The notes under the pieces were generated by a model that saw only the letters and a program-made list of their open reading frames with translations, made no database searches and was not told the DNA's origin. Of a stretch of 64,000 bases of DNA, positions 19,317 to 29,065 are shown one piece after another; within the stretch, counting starts at the first letter, position 1, and the number at the start of each line of letters is the position of its first letter. The stretch comes from CAYQQJ01 sp964419935 (lineage in GTDB: Bacteria; Pseudomonadota; Gammaproteobacteria; Pseudomonadales; Cellvibrionaceae): NCBI GenBank assembly GCA_964419935.1, contig CAYQQJ010000008.1:62001-126000 (forward strand), given 5' to 3'. Made by a program: the position numbers and the translations under genes.

Positions 19317-21218
19317 TCAATTGGACTTATTATTGTTTTCCAGTTTCTGGACATGGGCCAGAATGCGTGACTCGATTTGCGGTGCGTTCAAACCGGCCTG
19401 TGCCAGCAGTTCATCGCGCTGCCCGTGTTCGTAAAACGCGTCTGGTAGCCCCAGTTGTAAAACCGGTGTGGTCACCGCTTGTGCGTTGAGAAGCTCGGCC
19501 ACAGCACTGCCGGCACCGCCGGCCACAGCGTTCTCTTCCAGTGTGACCAGCAGTTGATGGCGCTGGGCCTGCTGCAGCACAAGATCTTCATCCAGTGGCT
19601 TCACCCAGCGCATATCGCAAACGCTCCAGTTGTGGCGCTCGGCGACCTCCATGGCCGCCGGCAACAGCACACCGAAGTTCAGCAGGCAAACTTGTGCGCC
19701 CGAGCGCAGCTCGTGACCCTTGCCAATAGCCAGTTGCTCATCGTCGGTGTTGATGGCAGTGCCGCGTCCTGTGCCCCGGGGATAGCGCACGGCGGCGGGA
19801 CCGGGATGCCGGTAGGCGCTGTTGAGCAGTTGATGGCAGTCGTTTTCGTCACTGGGTGTGGCGATAACCATGTTGGGAATACAACGCAGGAATGAGATGT
19901 CGAAGCTGCCAGCGTGAGTCGGACCATCCTCACCAACCAGTCCGGCGCGATCAATGGCAAAGGTCACATCAAGGTTCTGCAGGGCCACGTCGTGAATCAG
20001 CTGGTCGTAGGCGCGCTGCAAAAATGTTGAATAGATGGCGACCACTGGCTTCAGGCCCTCGCAAGCCAAGCCTGCAGCAACCGTGACCGCGTGCTGCTCG
20101 GCGATAGCCACGTCGTGAAAACGCTCGGGGAACCGCTCGGAAAATTCCACCATTCCCGAGCCTTCACACATGGCCGGCGTTATGGCGACAAGCTGCTGAT
20201 CCCGCTCTGCGGTAGCGCATAGCCAGTCACCGAAAACCTGCTGGTATTTTTTCTTGCTGCTTTTGACCGGGCTGGCGTGTACCGCTTTGGGCTCAATCTT
20301 GTTGAGTGCGTGATAGCCAACCGGGTCATCCTCAGCGGGTTTGAAGCCTTTACCCTTGCGGGTAATGATATGCAGCAACTTGGGGCCTGGAATACGGCTG
20401 AGGTTGCGCAGGTCGTGCACCAGTCGCGGCAAATCATGGCCGTCGATGGGGCCGACGTAATAAAAGCCAAGTTCTTCGAACAGTGTGCCCGGTGACACCA
20501 TGCCCTTCATGTGTTCTTCGGTTTTGCGCGCCAGTTCCCAGGCCTGCGGAATCTTGATCAATACGCGTTTGCTGCCTTCACGCATTGCGGTGTAGAGCTT
20601 GCTGGCCCAGATGCGGGAAAAGTAAGTCGCCAGCCCACCGACGTTGCGGGAGATCGACATATTGTTGTCATTGAGCACGACCAGCATATCCGCACCTGTG
20701 TGAGCCGCGTGATTCAACGCCTCGAAAGCCATACCGGCGGTCATGGCTCCGTCTCCGATGACGGCAACAGTTTTGCGATTGGCTTCGCCCAGTTCACTGC
20801 CCAATGCCATACCCAAAGCGGCGCTGATGGAAGTGCTGGAGTGGCCGACACCGAAGGTGTCGTAGGGGCTTTCGCTGCGACGCGGAAAGCCGGAAATGCC
20901 GCCCAGCTGCCTGATGCTGTGCATCGCCTCGCGGCGGTTGGTCAAGATTTTGTGCGGGTAAGTTTGGTGGCCAACGTCCCAGACCACGCGGTCTTCGGGG
21001 GTGTTGAACACGTAATGAATGGCGGTGGTCAGTTCCACCACGCCGAGACCGGCGCCGAAATGCCCCCCGGTCTGGCCCACGGTGTAAAGCAGATACTCGC
21101 GCAGCTGGTCCACCAGCTCCGGCAGTTGCTTTTCATCGAGTTCGCGCAGGTCCGCCGGGCTGTTAATAGTGTCCAACAGGGGGGTGTGCGGACGTTTTTC
21201 TGGAATTTCATCAAACAT
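19317..21218 (-). CDS. dxs: 1-deoxy-D-xylulose-5-phosphate synthase
   Basis: A 633-residue thiamine-diphosphate enzyme that condenses pyruvate and glyceraldehyde 3-phosphate, the entry to the MEP isoprenoid pathway. Motifs: [31 protein letters not shown], the ThDP motif [31 protein letters not shown], and the C-terminal transketolase domain [10 protein letters not shown] and [12 protein letters not shown]. Length is normal. It is the last gene of xseB-ispA-dxs; the 111 bp gap to ispA has no obvious promoter. Confidence 0.97.
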   Translation of the reverse strand: MFDEIPEKRPHTPLLDTINSPADLRELDEKQLPELVDQLREYLLYTVGQTGGHFGAGLGVVELTTAIHYVFNTPEDRVVWDVGHQTYPHKILTNRREAMHSIRQLGGISGFPRRSESPYDTFGVGHSSTSISAALGMALGSELGEANRKTVAVIGDGAMTAGMAFEALNHAAHTGADMLVVLNDNNMSISRNVGGLATYFSRIWASKLYTAMREGSKRVLIKIPQAWELARKTEEHMKGMVSPGTLFEELGFYYVGPIDGHDLPRLVHDLRNLSRIPGPKLLHIITRKGKGFKPAEDDPVGYHALNKIEPKAVHASPVKSSKKKYQQVFGDWLCATAERDQQLVAITPAMCEGSGMVEFSERFPERFHDVAIAEQHAVTVAAGLACEGLKPVVAIYSTFLQRAYDQLIHDVALQNLDVTFAIDRAGLVGEDGPTHAGSFDISFLRCIPNMVIATPSDENDCHQLLNSAYRHPGPAAVRYPRGTGRGTAINTDDEQLAIGKGHELRSGAQVCLLNFGVLLPAAMEVAERHNWSVCDMRWVKPLDEDLVLQQAQRHQLLVTLEENAVAGGAGSAVAELLNAQAVTTPVLQLGLPDAFYEHGQRDELLAQAGLNAPQIESRILAHVQKLENNNKSN

Positions 21219-21329
21219 CTTGCGCGATAGAGTCTCTTGGCTGGGTGGCGGAGCGCCAATGCATTCAGGGGAGCAATTGTATTGGTATGCGTGAGGGTTG
21301 GAAAGCGCTGAGGCAATCCGCTCGGTAAT

Positions 21330-22223
21330 TCAGGCGATCCGTTCGACGATATAGGAAGCGAGGTCACGCAGGTGATTGGCGCTGGAGCCAAAAACATCCA
21401 GGGCAGCCAACGCCTGATCGTGCAACTGGCGCGCCTTGTTGGTGGCCTCGTCCAGGCCGAGCAACGCGACATAGGTGGGCTTGTTGCGCTGTTGATCCGC
21501 GCCTTGGCGCTTGCCCAGCACTTCCGTCTCGGCGGTGACGTCGAGAATGTCATCCTGTACCTGAAAGGCCAACCCCATAGCGCCGGCGTAAGTGCGTAGC
21601 GCTTGCAGTTGTGCCTCGCTGGGGTGGCCGCCACTGATGCCACCCATGATGATGCTGGCTTCGATCAGCGCGCCGGTTTTGTGACGGTGCATATGCTCAA
21701 GCTGCGTCAGGGACAGATGGTGATTGACTGCCGCCAGGTCAATGGCCTGCCCGGCGACCATACCGCGTGCACCGGCCGATTTTCCCAACTCCCGAACCAA
21801 TGTCAGGGTCTTTTGAGGGTCACCCTCTGATGCTGCCAATATCTCAAACGCCAGGCTTTGCAAGGCATCACCCGCCAGTATGGCCGTGGCTTCGTCAAAG
21901 GCAATGTGACAGGTGGCTTCGCCTCGACGCAGATCATCATCATCCATCGCCGGAAGGTCGTCGTGAATGAGGCTGTAGGCATGGATGCATTCCACGGCAC
22001 AAGCGACTCGATCCGTGGTTGCGCTTATCTCACCCACGGCTGTTGCGCTGGCGTAGGCCAGCAGGGGCCGAACGCGCTTGCCGCCGCGCAGCAGGCTGTA
22101 ACCCATGGCATCCCACAGGCGCGCGCTGCCCGTAGTGCGGGTGTCTGCGGTCAAATGCTTCGTGAGTTGGCTGTTGACGCGGCGACTGTGCTCGCTGATA
22201 AAGGTTTCGAGTGTGGGGGTCAT
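21330..22223 (-). CDS. ispA: farnesyl diphosphate synthase
   Basis: A 297-residue trans-prenyltransferase. First aspartate-rich motif [14 protein letters not shown] (about residues 90-103) and second motif [15 protein letters not shown] (about 225); GGKRVRPLL and KTGALIEAS are also present. Product length is inferred from the gene order with dxs and xseB. Its ATG overlaps the xseB stop by 4 bp, indicating translational coupling. Confidence 0.96.
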   Translation of the reverse strand: MTPTLETFISEHSRRVNSQLTKHLTADTRTTGSARLWDAMGYSLLRGGKRVRPLLAYASATAVGEISATTDRVACAVECIHAYSLIHDDLPAMDDDDLRRGEATCHIAFDEATAILAGDALQSLAFEILAASEGDPQKTLTLVRELGKSAGARGMVAGQAIDLAAVNHHLSLTQLEHMHRHKTGALIEASIIMGGISGGHPSEAQLQALRTYAGAMGLAFQVQDDILDVTAETEVLGKRQGADQQRNKPTYVALLGLDEATNKARQLHDQALAALDVFGSSANHLRDLASYIVERIA

Positions 22224-22468
22224 TGACTGTCAGTGTCTCCACTGTCGAAGGCTTCGGCGCGCAATTCGCCATTTTCGCTCAGTAGAATCTGTACTTTCTG
22301 TTCTGCATCGCGCAGGGATTGTTGGCACTCGCGGGTGAGCCGCACCCCGGTTTCAAAGGCCGCGAGAGAGTCTTCCAGACTGAGTTCGCCTTTTTCCATG
22401 GTGGCCACCAGGGCCTCCAGCTCACCGAGCGCCTGTTCAAAATCAATGGGTTTTTTCTTGCTGGCCAT
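22220..22468 (-). CDS. xseB: exodeoxyribonuclease VII small subunit
   Basis: An 82-residue protein with the two-helix XseB fold ([37 protein letters not shown]). Several copies bind XseA to form exonuclease VII. The start at 22468 (MASKKK) is preferred over an upstream codon two residues earlier. It leads the xseB-ispA-dxs unit. The 268 bp to divergent pomA must carry both promoters. Confidence 0.95.
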   Translation of the reverse strand: MASKKKPIDFEQALGELEALVATMEKGELSLEDSLAAFETGVRLTRECQQSLRDAEQKVQILLSENGELRAEAFDSGDTDSQ

Positions 22469-22736
22469 GGGCACCCCTTAATTAAAGCCGCAACACTACC
22501 GGACGCGTGGGAAGCGGTCAATTGGCAATGGGTTGGCGCATGTATCCTTCTACATGTTTCCGCTCAGGTGCCGATACAGACACAGTGACTGGCGGCACGG
22601 ATTCAAGTTGATGCAGATGAAAGCTGCGCCGCCCTTTTTTTCATAACAGCTTCTTGCATATTCTTCAGCCCTTTAGTCTTTTTGGGTCTAGAATTACCAC
22701 ATTGTTAGCGGCCATAAATATCGAGGAGTTTTTCCG

Positions 22737-23498
22737 GTGGATTTAGCGACCATAGTCGGGATTATCGGCGCATTGGCGCTCATCATCATTTCCATGTTGA
22801 TGAGTGGTGAAATGGGGATGTTCATCAACATGCCGTCGATAGTGATCGTCGTGGGCGGAAGTGTTTTTGCGGTGATGGCCAAGTTTGGTTTGGGACAATT
22901 CCTGGGCGCGTTCAAAGTGGCCGCCAAAAGCTTCAGCTCCAGGCTGCCTGATCCCAATGATTTGATTGATGAAGTGGTAGGTTTGGCCGATGAGGCGCGC
23001 AAAGGGGGGCTTTTGTCCCTGGAAGGCCGCGAAGTCAGCTATGACTTTCTGGCCCGCGGCATTCAATTATTGGTAGATGGCCACGACCCCGAGGTTGTTA
23101 AGGGTTTGCTGGCAAAAGACCGCAACCAGGCCGGACGCCGACACAGAATTGGCGCGTCAATATTTTCTGCCCTGGCCGATGTGGCGCCATCCATGGGCAT
23201 GGTCGGCACCTTGATTGGCCTGGTCGCCATGTTGGCCAACATGGATGATCCCAAGGCCATTGGGCCGGCCATGGCGGTGGCTCTGTTGACAACCTTGTAC
23301 GGCGCGCTGATTGCCAGTGTCGTCTGCGGGCCTATTGCGGACAAGCTTAAACTGCGCGCTGATGAGGAGTCTCTGCTCAAGAGCCTGGTGATCGACGCCC
23401 TCCTGGCGATCCAGAATGGTCAAAATCCGCGCATCATAGATGCCATGCTGCGCAACTATCTGCCGGAAGCCAAACGCAAACTGGAGGAGGTCGGGTAA
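22737..23498 (+). CDS. pomA: flagellar stator protein PomA/MotA
   Basis: A 253-residue stator subunit with four membrane segments (about residues 5-24, 28-48, 150-172, 182-203). Conserved features: SIVIVVGGSVFAVM, LADEARKGGLLSLE, the charged loop near residue 130 (NQAGRRHRIGA) that meets FliG, and DVAPSMGMVGTLIGLV with the key Pro. The sequence resembles Na+-type PomA more than H+-type MotA; this is a family-level judgement. GTG start, with GAGGAG about 10 bp upstream. pomB follows after 27 bp. Confidence 0.93.
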   Translation: MDLATIVGIIGALALIIISMLMSGEMGMFINMPSIVIVVGGSVFAVMAKFGLGQFLGAFKVAAKSFSSRLPDPNDLIDEVVGLADEARKGGLLSLEGREVSYDFLARGIQLLVDGHDPEVVKGLLAKDRNQAGRRHRIGASIFSALADVAPSMGMVGTLIGLVAMLANMDDPKAIGPAMAVALLTTLYGALIASVVCGPIADKLKLRADEESLLKSLVIDALLAIQNGQNPRIIDAMLRNYLPEAKRKLEEVG

Positions 23499-23525
23499 GG
23501 GTGATCCCTGACCTGATGAGTGGCC

Positions 23526-24512
23526 ATGAACGCTGACGACGAACACGATTGCGACTGCCCGCCGCCCGGACTCCCGCCGTGGTTGTCGACTTTCGCTGAC
23601 CTGATGGCACTGTTGATGTGCTTTTTTGTGCTTTTGCTGTCGTTCTCGGAAATGGACGCGATGAAATTCAAGCGCCTGGCTGGCTCCATGGCTCAGGCGT
23701 TCGGCGTGCAGAGTCGGTTGGAGGTGATCGAGGTTCCGCGCGGCACCAGCATCATTGCGCAGGAATTCAGTCCGGGCACGCCACAACCCACGCCGATTAA
23801 CCAAATTTGGCAGAAGGCGGACAATTCTGCCGCACTCTCACTCGATGTGGAGTGCTCTCAGGAATTTGAGCTGGAGCGCGGGGAAGAAGGCATGGAAGAC
23901 AGCGTTCGCCAGCGCATTGCTCAACGGTTGCGGGAGCTGGTGGAAGAAACCCGCAGCGACGCCTACGAGCTGGCGGCAGCATTGAACCAGCAAATAGCCG
24001 ATGGCGAGATTGAGCTTGAAGCCCGCGGCCGAAAAATAATTGTGCGCATTCGGGAAGAAGGCTCATTCAGTTCTGGCTCCTCGCAGTTGTCTCCGGCGTA
24101 TCGGGAGGTGATGGGCGAGATTCGCGCGGTGCTTGCGATGAAACCTGGCCGAATAGAAGTAAAAGGTCACACGGATGATGTGCCTATTCACAATGCGCGT
24201 TTCCGCTCCAATTGGGAGCTGTCATCCGCGCGTGCTGTATCCGTTGCCCACGAGTTGATGGCCGGCGGCTACATTGATGAACAACGCTTCGAAGTGGCGG
24301 GCTATGCCGACACCCGGCCGTTGGTGCCCAATGATTCACCGCAAAACCGTGCGCAGAACCGCCGCGTGGAAATTGTGATTCAGCAGGGTTTGCAAGACGA
24401 TCTGACAGATAAGGACAAAAAACTGTTGAAGGAAGACGGGCAAGATCTATTGCGAGAGTTGAATATTGCCCCTGAGTATCTTTTTGATCTTGAGCCGGAA
24501 GAGATTTTTTAA
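23526..24512 (+). CDS. pomB: flagellar stator protein PomB/MotB
   Basis: A stator subunit of about 328 residues. A short Cys-containing N terminus (DCDCPPPGLPPWL) leads into one membrane helix STFADLMALLMCFFVLLLSF, whose Asp is the ion-binding residue. A plug/linker follows, then the OmpA-like peptidoglycan-binding domain (IEVKGHTDDVPI, NWELSSARAVSVAHEL, QNRRVEIVIQ). The acidic C terminus extends about 40 residues past it. Start: ATG at 23526, or GTG at 23520 two codons earlier. Co-transcribed with pomA. Confidence 0.93.
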   Translation: MNADDEHDCDCPPPGLPPWLSTFADLMALLMCFFVLLLSFSEMDAMKFKRLAGSMAQAFGVQSRLEVIEVPRGTSIIAQEFSPGTPQPTPINQIWQKADNSAALSLDVECSQEFELERGEEGMEDSVRQRIAQRLRELVEETRSDAYELAAALNQQIADGEIELEARGRKIIVRIREEGSFSSGSSQLSPAYREVMGEIRAVLAMKPGRIEVKGHTDDVPIHNARFRSNWELSSARAVSVAHELMAGGYIDEQRFEVAGYADTRPLVPNDSPQNRAQNRRVEIVIQQGLQDDLTDKDKKLLKEDGQDLLRELNIAPEYLFDLEPEEIF

Positions 24513-24534
24513 CGGCCGTTGATGAGCGCAAAAT

Positions 24535-25095
24535 ATGAGTAAAGAACGACGCCGCTATTTTCGTATTAATGAAACCTTGGGGATTACCTATCAGATCGTT
24601 GAGCTGGCGGGAAAGGAACAGCTTTCGCCTACGGAGCCCGCGGCGGACCTTCTGGATAAGGTGTTTGAGCAGGATTTGCGCATAGAGAATTTACTCGCGG
24701 AAGTGGCCCAGACCCACCCGAAAGTTGCGGAGCTGGTGACGGTATTCAATCAAAAGCTGGAGCGCGTTGTCAGCCAGCTGGTGATGGAGAATCGCTTAAT
24801 GGATCGAATTGCCCGGCGCGTCAAGGAGGCCAATATCTCCGCCTGTGGCATCGCCTTCACCAATGACGAAGCCATTCCGGTTGACTCCCGCCTGAAAATG
24901 GAGCTCAGCCTGTTTCCCGGCGACGTGAAACTGGACGTTTCCGGTCGTGTGGTGGGTTGCGATCCGTCGAGCGACCAAGTCGGCTTTTATTGGCGGATTG
25001 AGTTTTACGGCATGAAGGAGCAGGCGCAGGAACAACTGATTCAGCATATTGTAAAGCGGCAGAGCGCGCAGCTTAAAAGCCGCCATATGGAATAA
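24535..25095 (+). CDS. PilZ domain protein downstream of the stator genes
   Basis: A 186-residue protein with ERRRYFRINE at residues 4-13 (RxxxR-type c-di-GMP motif), a helical insert with EQDLRIENLLAEVAQ (about residues 43-57), and a C-terminal PilZ-like barrel (ANISACGIAF, residues 99-108, in place of DxSxxG; SGRVVGCDPSSDQVGFYWRIEF). The first Asp of the motif is replaced by Asn. It starts 22 bp after pomB, so a brake-like or stator-linked role, as for YcgR, is reasonable but inferred only from position. Confidence 0.82.
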   Translation: MSKERRRYFRINETLGITYQIVELAGKEQLSPTEPAADLLDKVFEQDLRIENLLAEVAQTHPKVAELVTVFNQKLERVVSQLVMENRLMDRIARRVKEANISACGIAFTNDEAIPVDSRLKMELSLFPGDVKLDVSGRVVGCDPSSDQVGFYWRIEFYGMKEQAQEQLIQHIVKRQSAQLKSRHME

Positions 25096-25303
25096 TCTGC
25101 GAGCGTGCAGGTGATTATCCGTCACCCGCTGTAGCCAATGTCGCACACGCATTGGTGAGAAAAGCCACTGGTGAGCGGCCTGGGCTTCTTTAGAATAGGC
25201 ACCTGTCACGGAAGCATGCATAAGGACATGGGCAAGGGAAAAGACGGATCGTGCCACAATAGTGCCTAAAGGAGCTCCTCTGGGGGCAAGGTAACCTGTG
25301 AGT
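25096..25303 (+). other. non-coding stretch before a strong terminator, possible 3' UTR or small RNA
   Basis: The 209 bp between the PilZ stop and the terminator at 25304-25338 have no ORF. They contain a CCAATG...CATTGG hairpin (about 25135-25156) and several GGA triplets (ACGGA, AAGGA, GCGGA types). Either the pomAB transcript has a long 3' UTR or a small RNA ends at the terminator. No known RNA family is recognised with confidence. Confidence 0.3.
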
Positions 25304-25338
25304 CACCGCAACAGCGGAGTCTGTTGCGGTGTTTTTTT
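25304..25338 (+). terminator. strong rho-independent terminator
   Basis: A perfect 11 bp stem CACCGCAACAG / CTGTTGCGGTG with a 6-base loop is followed by seven T residues. Confidence 0.92.
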
Positions 25339-25362
25339 ATGTGCGAAACATTCTCAAGAGAC

Positions 25363-25376
25363 CGTAACCGATTACA
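25363..25376. promoter_or_regulatory. LacI-type operator candidate upstream of the SMP-30 gene
   Basis: CGTAACCGATTACA contains the palindrome GTAAnCGnTTAC with a central CG, typical of LacI-family operators. It is about 112 bp before the lactonase start. No regulator gene is adjacent. Confidence 0.4.
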
Positions 25377-25488
25377 ACCCCACAGCGGTTTGTCGCCATC
25401 ATGAACTTGTGCCACTATGCACGCCCTGTGCTGTGCGCAGCACACAATTATCGCGCTCTAAATCTATTCAAGCTGAAAAGAGGCACTC

Positions 25489-26355
25489 ATGAAACAGGCA
25501 GAACTTGCGCTGGCAGCCGGCGCCAATCTGGGCGAATGTCCGCGCTGGGACGAAAAGACACAGTTGCTGTACTGGACGGATATCAATGCAGGACAGCTAC
25601 ACCGGTTCGATCCGGCAAAGGGGACGGATGAATTTTTACAATTCAACGAAGAGCTGGGTTGCTTCAGTTTGCGCAAGGAAGGCGGATTTATTCTGGGCAT
25701 GCGTTCGGGTTTCTGCTCGATCGACGGCTGGAATACCGACGTGCGCGTAATTGCCGACCCCGAAGCGGATTTACCGAGCAATCGCTTCAATGATGGTCGC
25801 TGCGATGCTGCTGGTCGTTTCATTGCGGGAACCGTCTATCCACCCAAAGATCGCGACGGCGCGAGCCTCTACTCGCTGGGAACTGACTTACAGGTCACCA
25901 AACTTAAAGACAGCCTGCTGACGTCCAACGGTGTGGCATTCAGTCCGGATAACAAAACTTTGTATTTTTCCGACACGCCCAAACACGCCATTTACAGTTA
26001 CGACTATGACATTGACACTGGTGCCATGAGCAACGGCCGTGTGTTTCACCAGTTTCCGTTTGGCAACGGCCGCCCCGACGGCGCCGCTGTGGATGCCGAG
26101 GGTTATTACTGGACGGCGCTTTACGAAGGCGGCCGGGTGGCACGTTTGAACCCTCAGGGCGAAATCGTTGAAGAAATTGCCGTGCCGGCAAAATGCCCGA
26201 CTATGGTAGCGCTGGGCGGCGCGGATATGAAAACCCTTTTCATTACCAGCGTGGCCAACCGCCCCGAAGCAGAGTTGAAACAGTATCCGAACTCCGGCGG
26301 AATTTTTCAGGTGCGTGTCGATGTGCCCGGCCTGCCTGAACATCGGTTTGGGTGA
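25489..26355 (+). CDS. SMP-30/gluconolactonase family lactonase
   Basis: A 288-residue six-bladed beta-propeller without a signal peptide, so cytoplasmic. Family landmarks: LGECPRWDEKTQLLYWTDI (metal-binding Glu at about residue 15), NRFNDGRCDAAGRFIAGT (Asn/Asp), TSNGVAFSPDNKTLYFSDT, and RPDGAAVDAEGYYWTALYEG (metal-binding Asp). These hydrolyse sugar lactones such as arabino- or gluconolactone; the exact substrate cannot be assigned. AAGAGGCACTC precedes the ATG. It is followed by repeat sequences. Confidence 0.9.
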   Translation: MKQAELALAAGANLGECPRWDEKTQLLYWTDINAGQLHRFDPAKGTDEFLQFNEELGCFSLRKEGGFILGMRSGFCSIDGWNTDVRVIADPEADLPSNRFNDGRCDAAGRFIAGTVYPPKDRDGASLYSLGTDLQVTKLKDSLLTSNGVAFSPDNKTLYFSDTPKHAIYSYDYDIDTGAMSNGRVFHQFPFGNGRPDGAAVDAEGYYWTALYEGGRVARLNPQGEIVEEIAVPAKCPTMVALGGADMKTLFITSVANRPEAELKQYPNSGGIFQVRVDVPGLPEHRFG

Positions 26356-26356
26356 T

Positions 26357-26480
26357 AGAGCTGCAAGCCCCGAGCTACAAGCTACAGATAGGGAAAAGGG
26401 ACAAAACGGCAGAATTGCCGTTTTGCACAGCCGCAGGCTGCCCGAAGGGCGAGGGCCAAGGATGGCCAGAGTGAAAAGGG
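26357..26480 (+). repeat. composite repeats after the SMP-30 gene
   Basis: AGCTGCAAGCCCCGAGCTACAAGCTA starts at the stop codon and is followed by GGGAAAAGGG. A 10 bp hairpin (CAAAACGGCA / TGCCGTTTTG, 26402-26425) comes next, then ACAGCCGCAGGCTGCCCGAAGGGCGAG, the core of the elements at 691-861 and 3880-4060. GAAAAGGGAAAAG closes the segment. It is a mosaic of two repeat families. Confidence 0.7.
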
Positions 26481-26506
26481 AAAAGCCCGGTTTTTCATGT
26501 TGTATG

Positions 26507-26590
26507 TTTGTAGGATAAGCTTTAGCGCCATCCGACATTTTCGTCGGATGGCGGCGTTCGCAGAGCTCACGTCTTAGCCGACCTACCAAA
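26507..26590. repeat. REP-like palindromic element
   Basis: A perfect 11 bp stem CGCCATCCGAC / GTCGGATGGCG (26526-26553) sits inside weaker outer arms, TTTGTAGGATAAGC and the complementary GCCGACCTACCAAA. This organisation is common for intergenic REP elements in gammaproteobacteria. It lies between convergent genes and may terminate either one. Confidence 0.65.
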
Positions 26591-26625
26591 TGAGTAATTC
26601 CTGTTCACCATTTACTGATCACTCA

Positions 26626-28974
26626 TTACCCATCACCATTTACAGCTTGAAGCTTGCCGCTTAAAGCTGCCCCCAATCTCTCTCGCAAGTTTTTCGCAGC
26701 GCTTACCATATTTTCCAAAGCCGGTCGCACTTCCTCCCAGCGACGGGTTTTGAGGCCGCAGTCAGGGTTGATCCACAGGCGTTCGATTGGGAGATCCTGA
26801 CTGGCTCGGGTAATCAGCTTTTCTATTTGCTCTGTCGTGGGAATATTTGGCGAATGGATATCATAAACACCAGGGCCAACTTCATTGGGATAATTGAAAT
26901 TGGCGAAGGCCTCCAGTAATTCCATATCCGAGCGGGATGTTTCTATGGTAATAACGTCCGCATCCAGTTCGGCGATGGATTCAATGATGTCATTGAACTC
27001 CGCGTAACACATATGGGTGTGAATCTGTGTGCTGTCCGCGACGCTGCTGGTGCTCAAACGGAATGCGTCCACGGCCCAACGGAGGTAAGCGTTCCATTCC
27101 TGTTGGCGTAGCGGTAAGCCTTCTCGCAGGGCCGGTTCATCAACCTGAATAACGGTAATGCCCGCATCTTCCAGACCCTGGACTTCATCCCGCAATGCCA
27201 GGGCGATTTGTTGCGCCGTTTGCGCACGGGGTTGATCGTCCCGCACGAAGGCCCATTGCAGCAGGGTGATAGGGCCGGTGAGCATTCCTTTCATGGGTTT
27301 GCGGGTCAGGGACTGCGCATAGCGGCTCCAGTTGACGGTGATGGGCCGCGGCCGGCTGACATCGCCATAAATAATTGGCGGCTTAACACAGCGGCTGCCG
27401 TAGGACTGTACCCAGCCGAAGGTGGTGAAGGCATAGCCGTCGAGCTGTTCGCCGAAATATTCCACCATGTCATTGCGTTCCGCCTCGCCATGTACCAGCA
27501 CGTCCAGGCCGCAGCGTTCCTGCTCTTCCACCGCAAAACGTATGTGGTCGCGCATGGTGCGCTGATATTCCACCTCGGACAAATTGCCTTGTTTGAACGC
27601 TTTGCGAGCGACACGTATGTCATCGGTCTGAGGGAAGGAGCCGATAGTGGTGGTGGGCAGTAACGGCAGCTGCAACTTTTCCCGTTGAGCTCGGGTACGC
27701 ACGGCATACGGCGAATGCCGCACAAGATGGTCGCCAGTGACTGCGCGCAAACGGGATTTAACCTCAGGCTTGTTGACGCGGTTGGAGGTGCGCCGGCGCT
27801 CAATGGAATCCCGGTTTTCCTGTAACGCTGAAGCCACGGACGCGCGGCCTTCGTTCAGCGCTGTTTTCAGAATCTGCAATTCCTCCAGCTTTTGGCGCGC
27901 AAAGCTGAGCCAATCGCGAACGTCCGCGTCCAGTTGGTTTTCCACGGTCAGGTCCACGGGCACATGCAGCAGGGAGCATGAAGGTGCAAGCCACAGGCGA
28001 TCCTGCAGTTTGTCGTGAAGCGGCTCGAGCCAATCCAGCAGTGCCGTCAGGTCACTCTTCCAGATGTTCCGACCGTCAATCACCCCCAGGGACACCACTT
28101 TGTGCGTTGGCAGAACGTCAAGTAGCCGCAGCACGTCGTCCCGCCCTCTTACCGCATCAAGATGAATGCCTGCCACCGGCAGCCGCGCAGCCAGCGCGAG
28201 GTTGTCCTGCAGTGGCCCGAAATAAGTGGCCAGCAGCGTCGAAACTCCTGGCGTCTGCAGATGATGATAGGCCCGTTCAAATGCTTGCCGCCAAGCATCG
28301 GGTAGATCCAGTGCCAGTATCGGCTCGTCAACCTGGACCCAGGTTGCACCGGCGTTTGCCACGGTTTGCAACAGTTCGCGGTAGACCGCTAACAGGTCAT
28401 CCAGTAGCGCCAGCTTGTCAGCATCCGCATCGATCGCGCCGTCGCTGTCGCGGGCTTTGTACTTGCCCAGCCATAAATAACTGAGCGGTCCAAGAATAAC
28501 CGGCTTGGCCGCGGCACCCTGCTTCTGTGCCTCTTGCAGTTGTGTCAGCAACAAGTCCGCATGGAGAGAAAAGCGGGTCTCTCCACTGAATTCCGGCACC
28601 AGATAATGGTAGTTGGTATCAAACCATTTGGTCATTTCCGCTGCATGTTGCGGTTCACCGGTGGGCGCGCGGCCTCGGGCCACGCGGAAGTAGTCGTCAA
28701 GCCGATTGGTGGCTGCACCAGTGGCGTAGCGGCTGGGCACATTGCCCAACAGAAAGCTGGTATCCAGAACGTGGTCGTAAAAAGAAAAATCGTTGACGGG
28801 TACCCAATCGAGTGCCGTTTCCTGCTGCAAGGCGGTGTGATCCTGGCGCAGCTCCCGGCCCTTGGCCAGTAACTGTTCCTGGGACAGGGTGCCATTCCAG
28901 TATTGTTCGTTCGCAAACTTGAGCTCGCGATTTGCGCCGATGCGTGGAAAGCCGAGGTTGTGGGTGAATGCCAT
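26626..28974 (-). CDS. metE: cobalamin-independent methionine synthase
   Basis: A 782-residue zinc enzyme that transfers a methyl group from 5-methyl-tetrahydropteroyltriglutamate to homocysteine. N terminus [13 protein letters not shown] (folate-binding half), C-terminal half beginning at [14 protein letters not shown]. Zinc and homocysteine ligands are seen in [27 protein letters not shown] and [11 protein letters not shown]. The ATG at 28974 (MAFTHNLG) follows GGAGATC. The last 14 residues (from AALSGKL) are encoded by AAGCTGC-type repeat sequence, so the natural C terminus has been replaced or extended. It is divergent from metR. Confidence 0.96.
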   Translation of the reverse strand: MAFTHNLGFPRIGANRELKFANEQYWNGTLSQEQLLAKGRELRQDHTALQQETALDWVPVNDFSFYDHVLDTSFLLGNVPSRYATGAATNRLDDYFRVARGRAPTGEPQHAAEMTKWFDTNYHYLVPEFSGETRFSLHADLLLTQLQEAQKQGAAAKPVILGPLSYLWLGKYKARDSDGAIDADADKLALLDDLLAVYRELLQTVANAGATWVQVDEPILALDLPDAWRQAFERAYHHLQTPGVSTLLATYFGPLQDNLALAARLPVAGIHLDAVRGRDDVLRLLDVLPTHKVVSLGVIDGRNIWKSDLTALLDWLEPLHDKLQDRLWLAPSCSLLHVPVDLTVENQLDADVRDWLSFARQKLEELQILKTALNEGRASVASALQENRDSIERRRTSNRVNKPEVKSRLRAVTGDHLVRHSPYAVRTRAQREKLQLPLLPTTTIGSFPQTDDIRVARKAFKQGNLSEVEYQRTMRDHIRFAVEEQERCGLDVLVHGEAERNDMVEYFGEQLDGYAFTTFGWVQSYGSRCVKPPIIYGDVSRPRPITVNWSRYAQSLTRKPMKGMLTGPITLLQWAFVRDDQPRAQTAQQIALALRDEVQGLEDAGITVIQVDEPALREGLPLRQQEWNAYLRWAVDAFRLSTSSVADSTQIHTHMCYAEFNDIIESIAELDADVITIETSRSDMELLEAFANFNYPNEVGPGVYDIHSPNIPTTEQIEKLITRASQDLPIERLWINPDCGLKTRRWEEVRPALENMVSAAKNLRERLGAALSGKLQAVNGDG

Positions 28975-29019
28975 GTGTGTGATCTCCAATAATGATGCCG
29001 CGACTTTACTTGTTACTAA

Positions 29020-29065
29020 ACATGAATAAAAATGATCATTTTTCTCCTATTTATGAGCAGTATTC
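29020..29065. promoter_or_regulatory. metE-metR operator region
   Basis: The 91 bp between the divergent start codons hold a perfect 16 bp palindrome AAAAATGATCATTTTT (29028-29043), flanked by CATGAATA and TATTCATG in inverted orientation. MetR sites in enterics follow TGAANNNNNTTCA; TGAATAAAAATGA at 29024-29036 fits only half of it. A regulator site is likely; MetR as its ligand is inference. Confidence 0.5.

Noticed and set aside
25096..25338. 6S RNA, SRP RNA or a second riboswitch before the SMP-30 gene
   Set aside because: The conserved segments of these families are absent; only a generic terminator and hairpins are visible.
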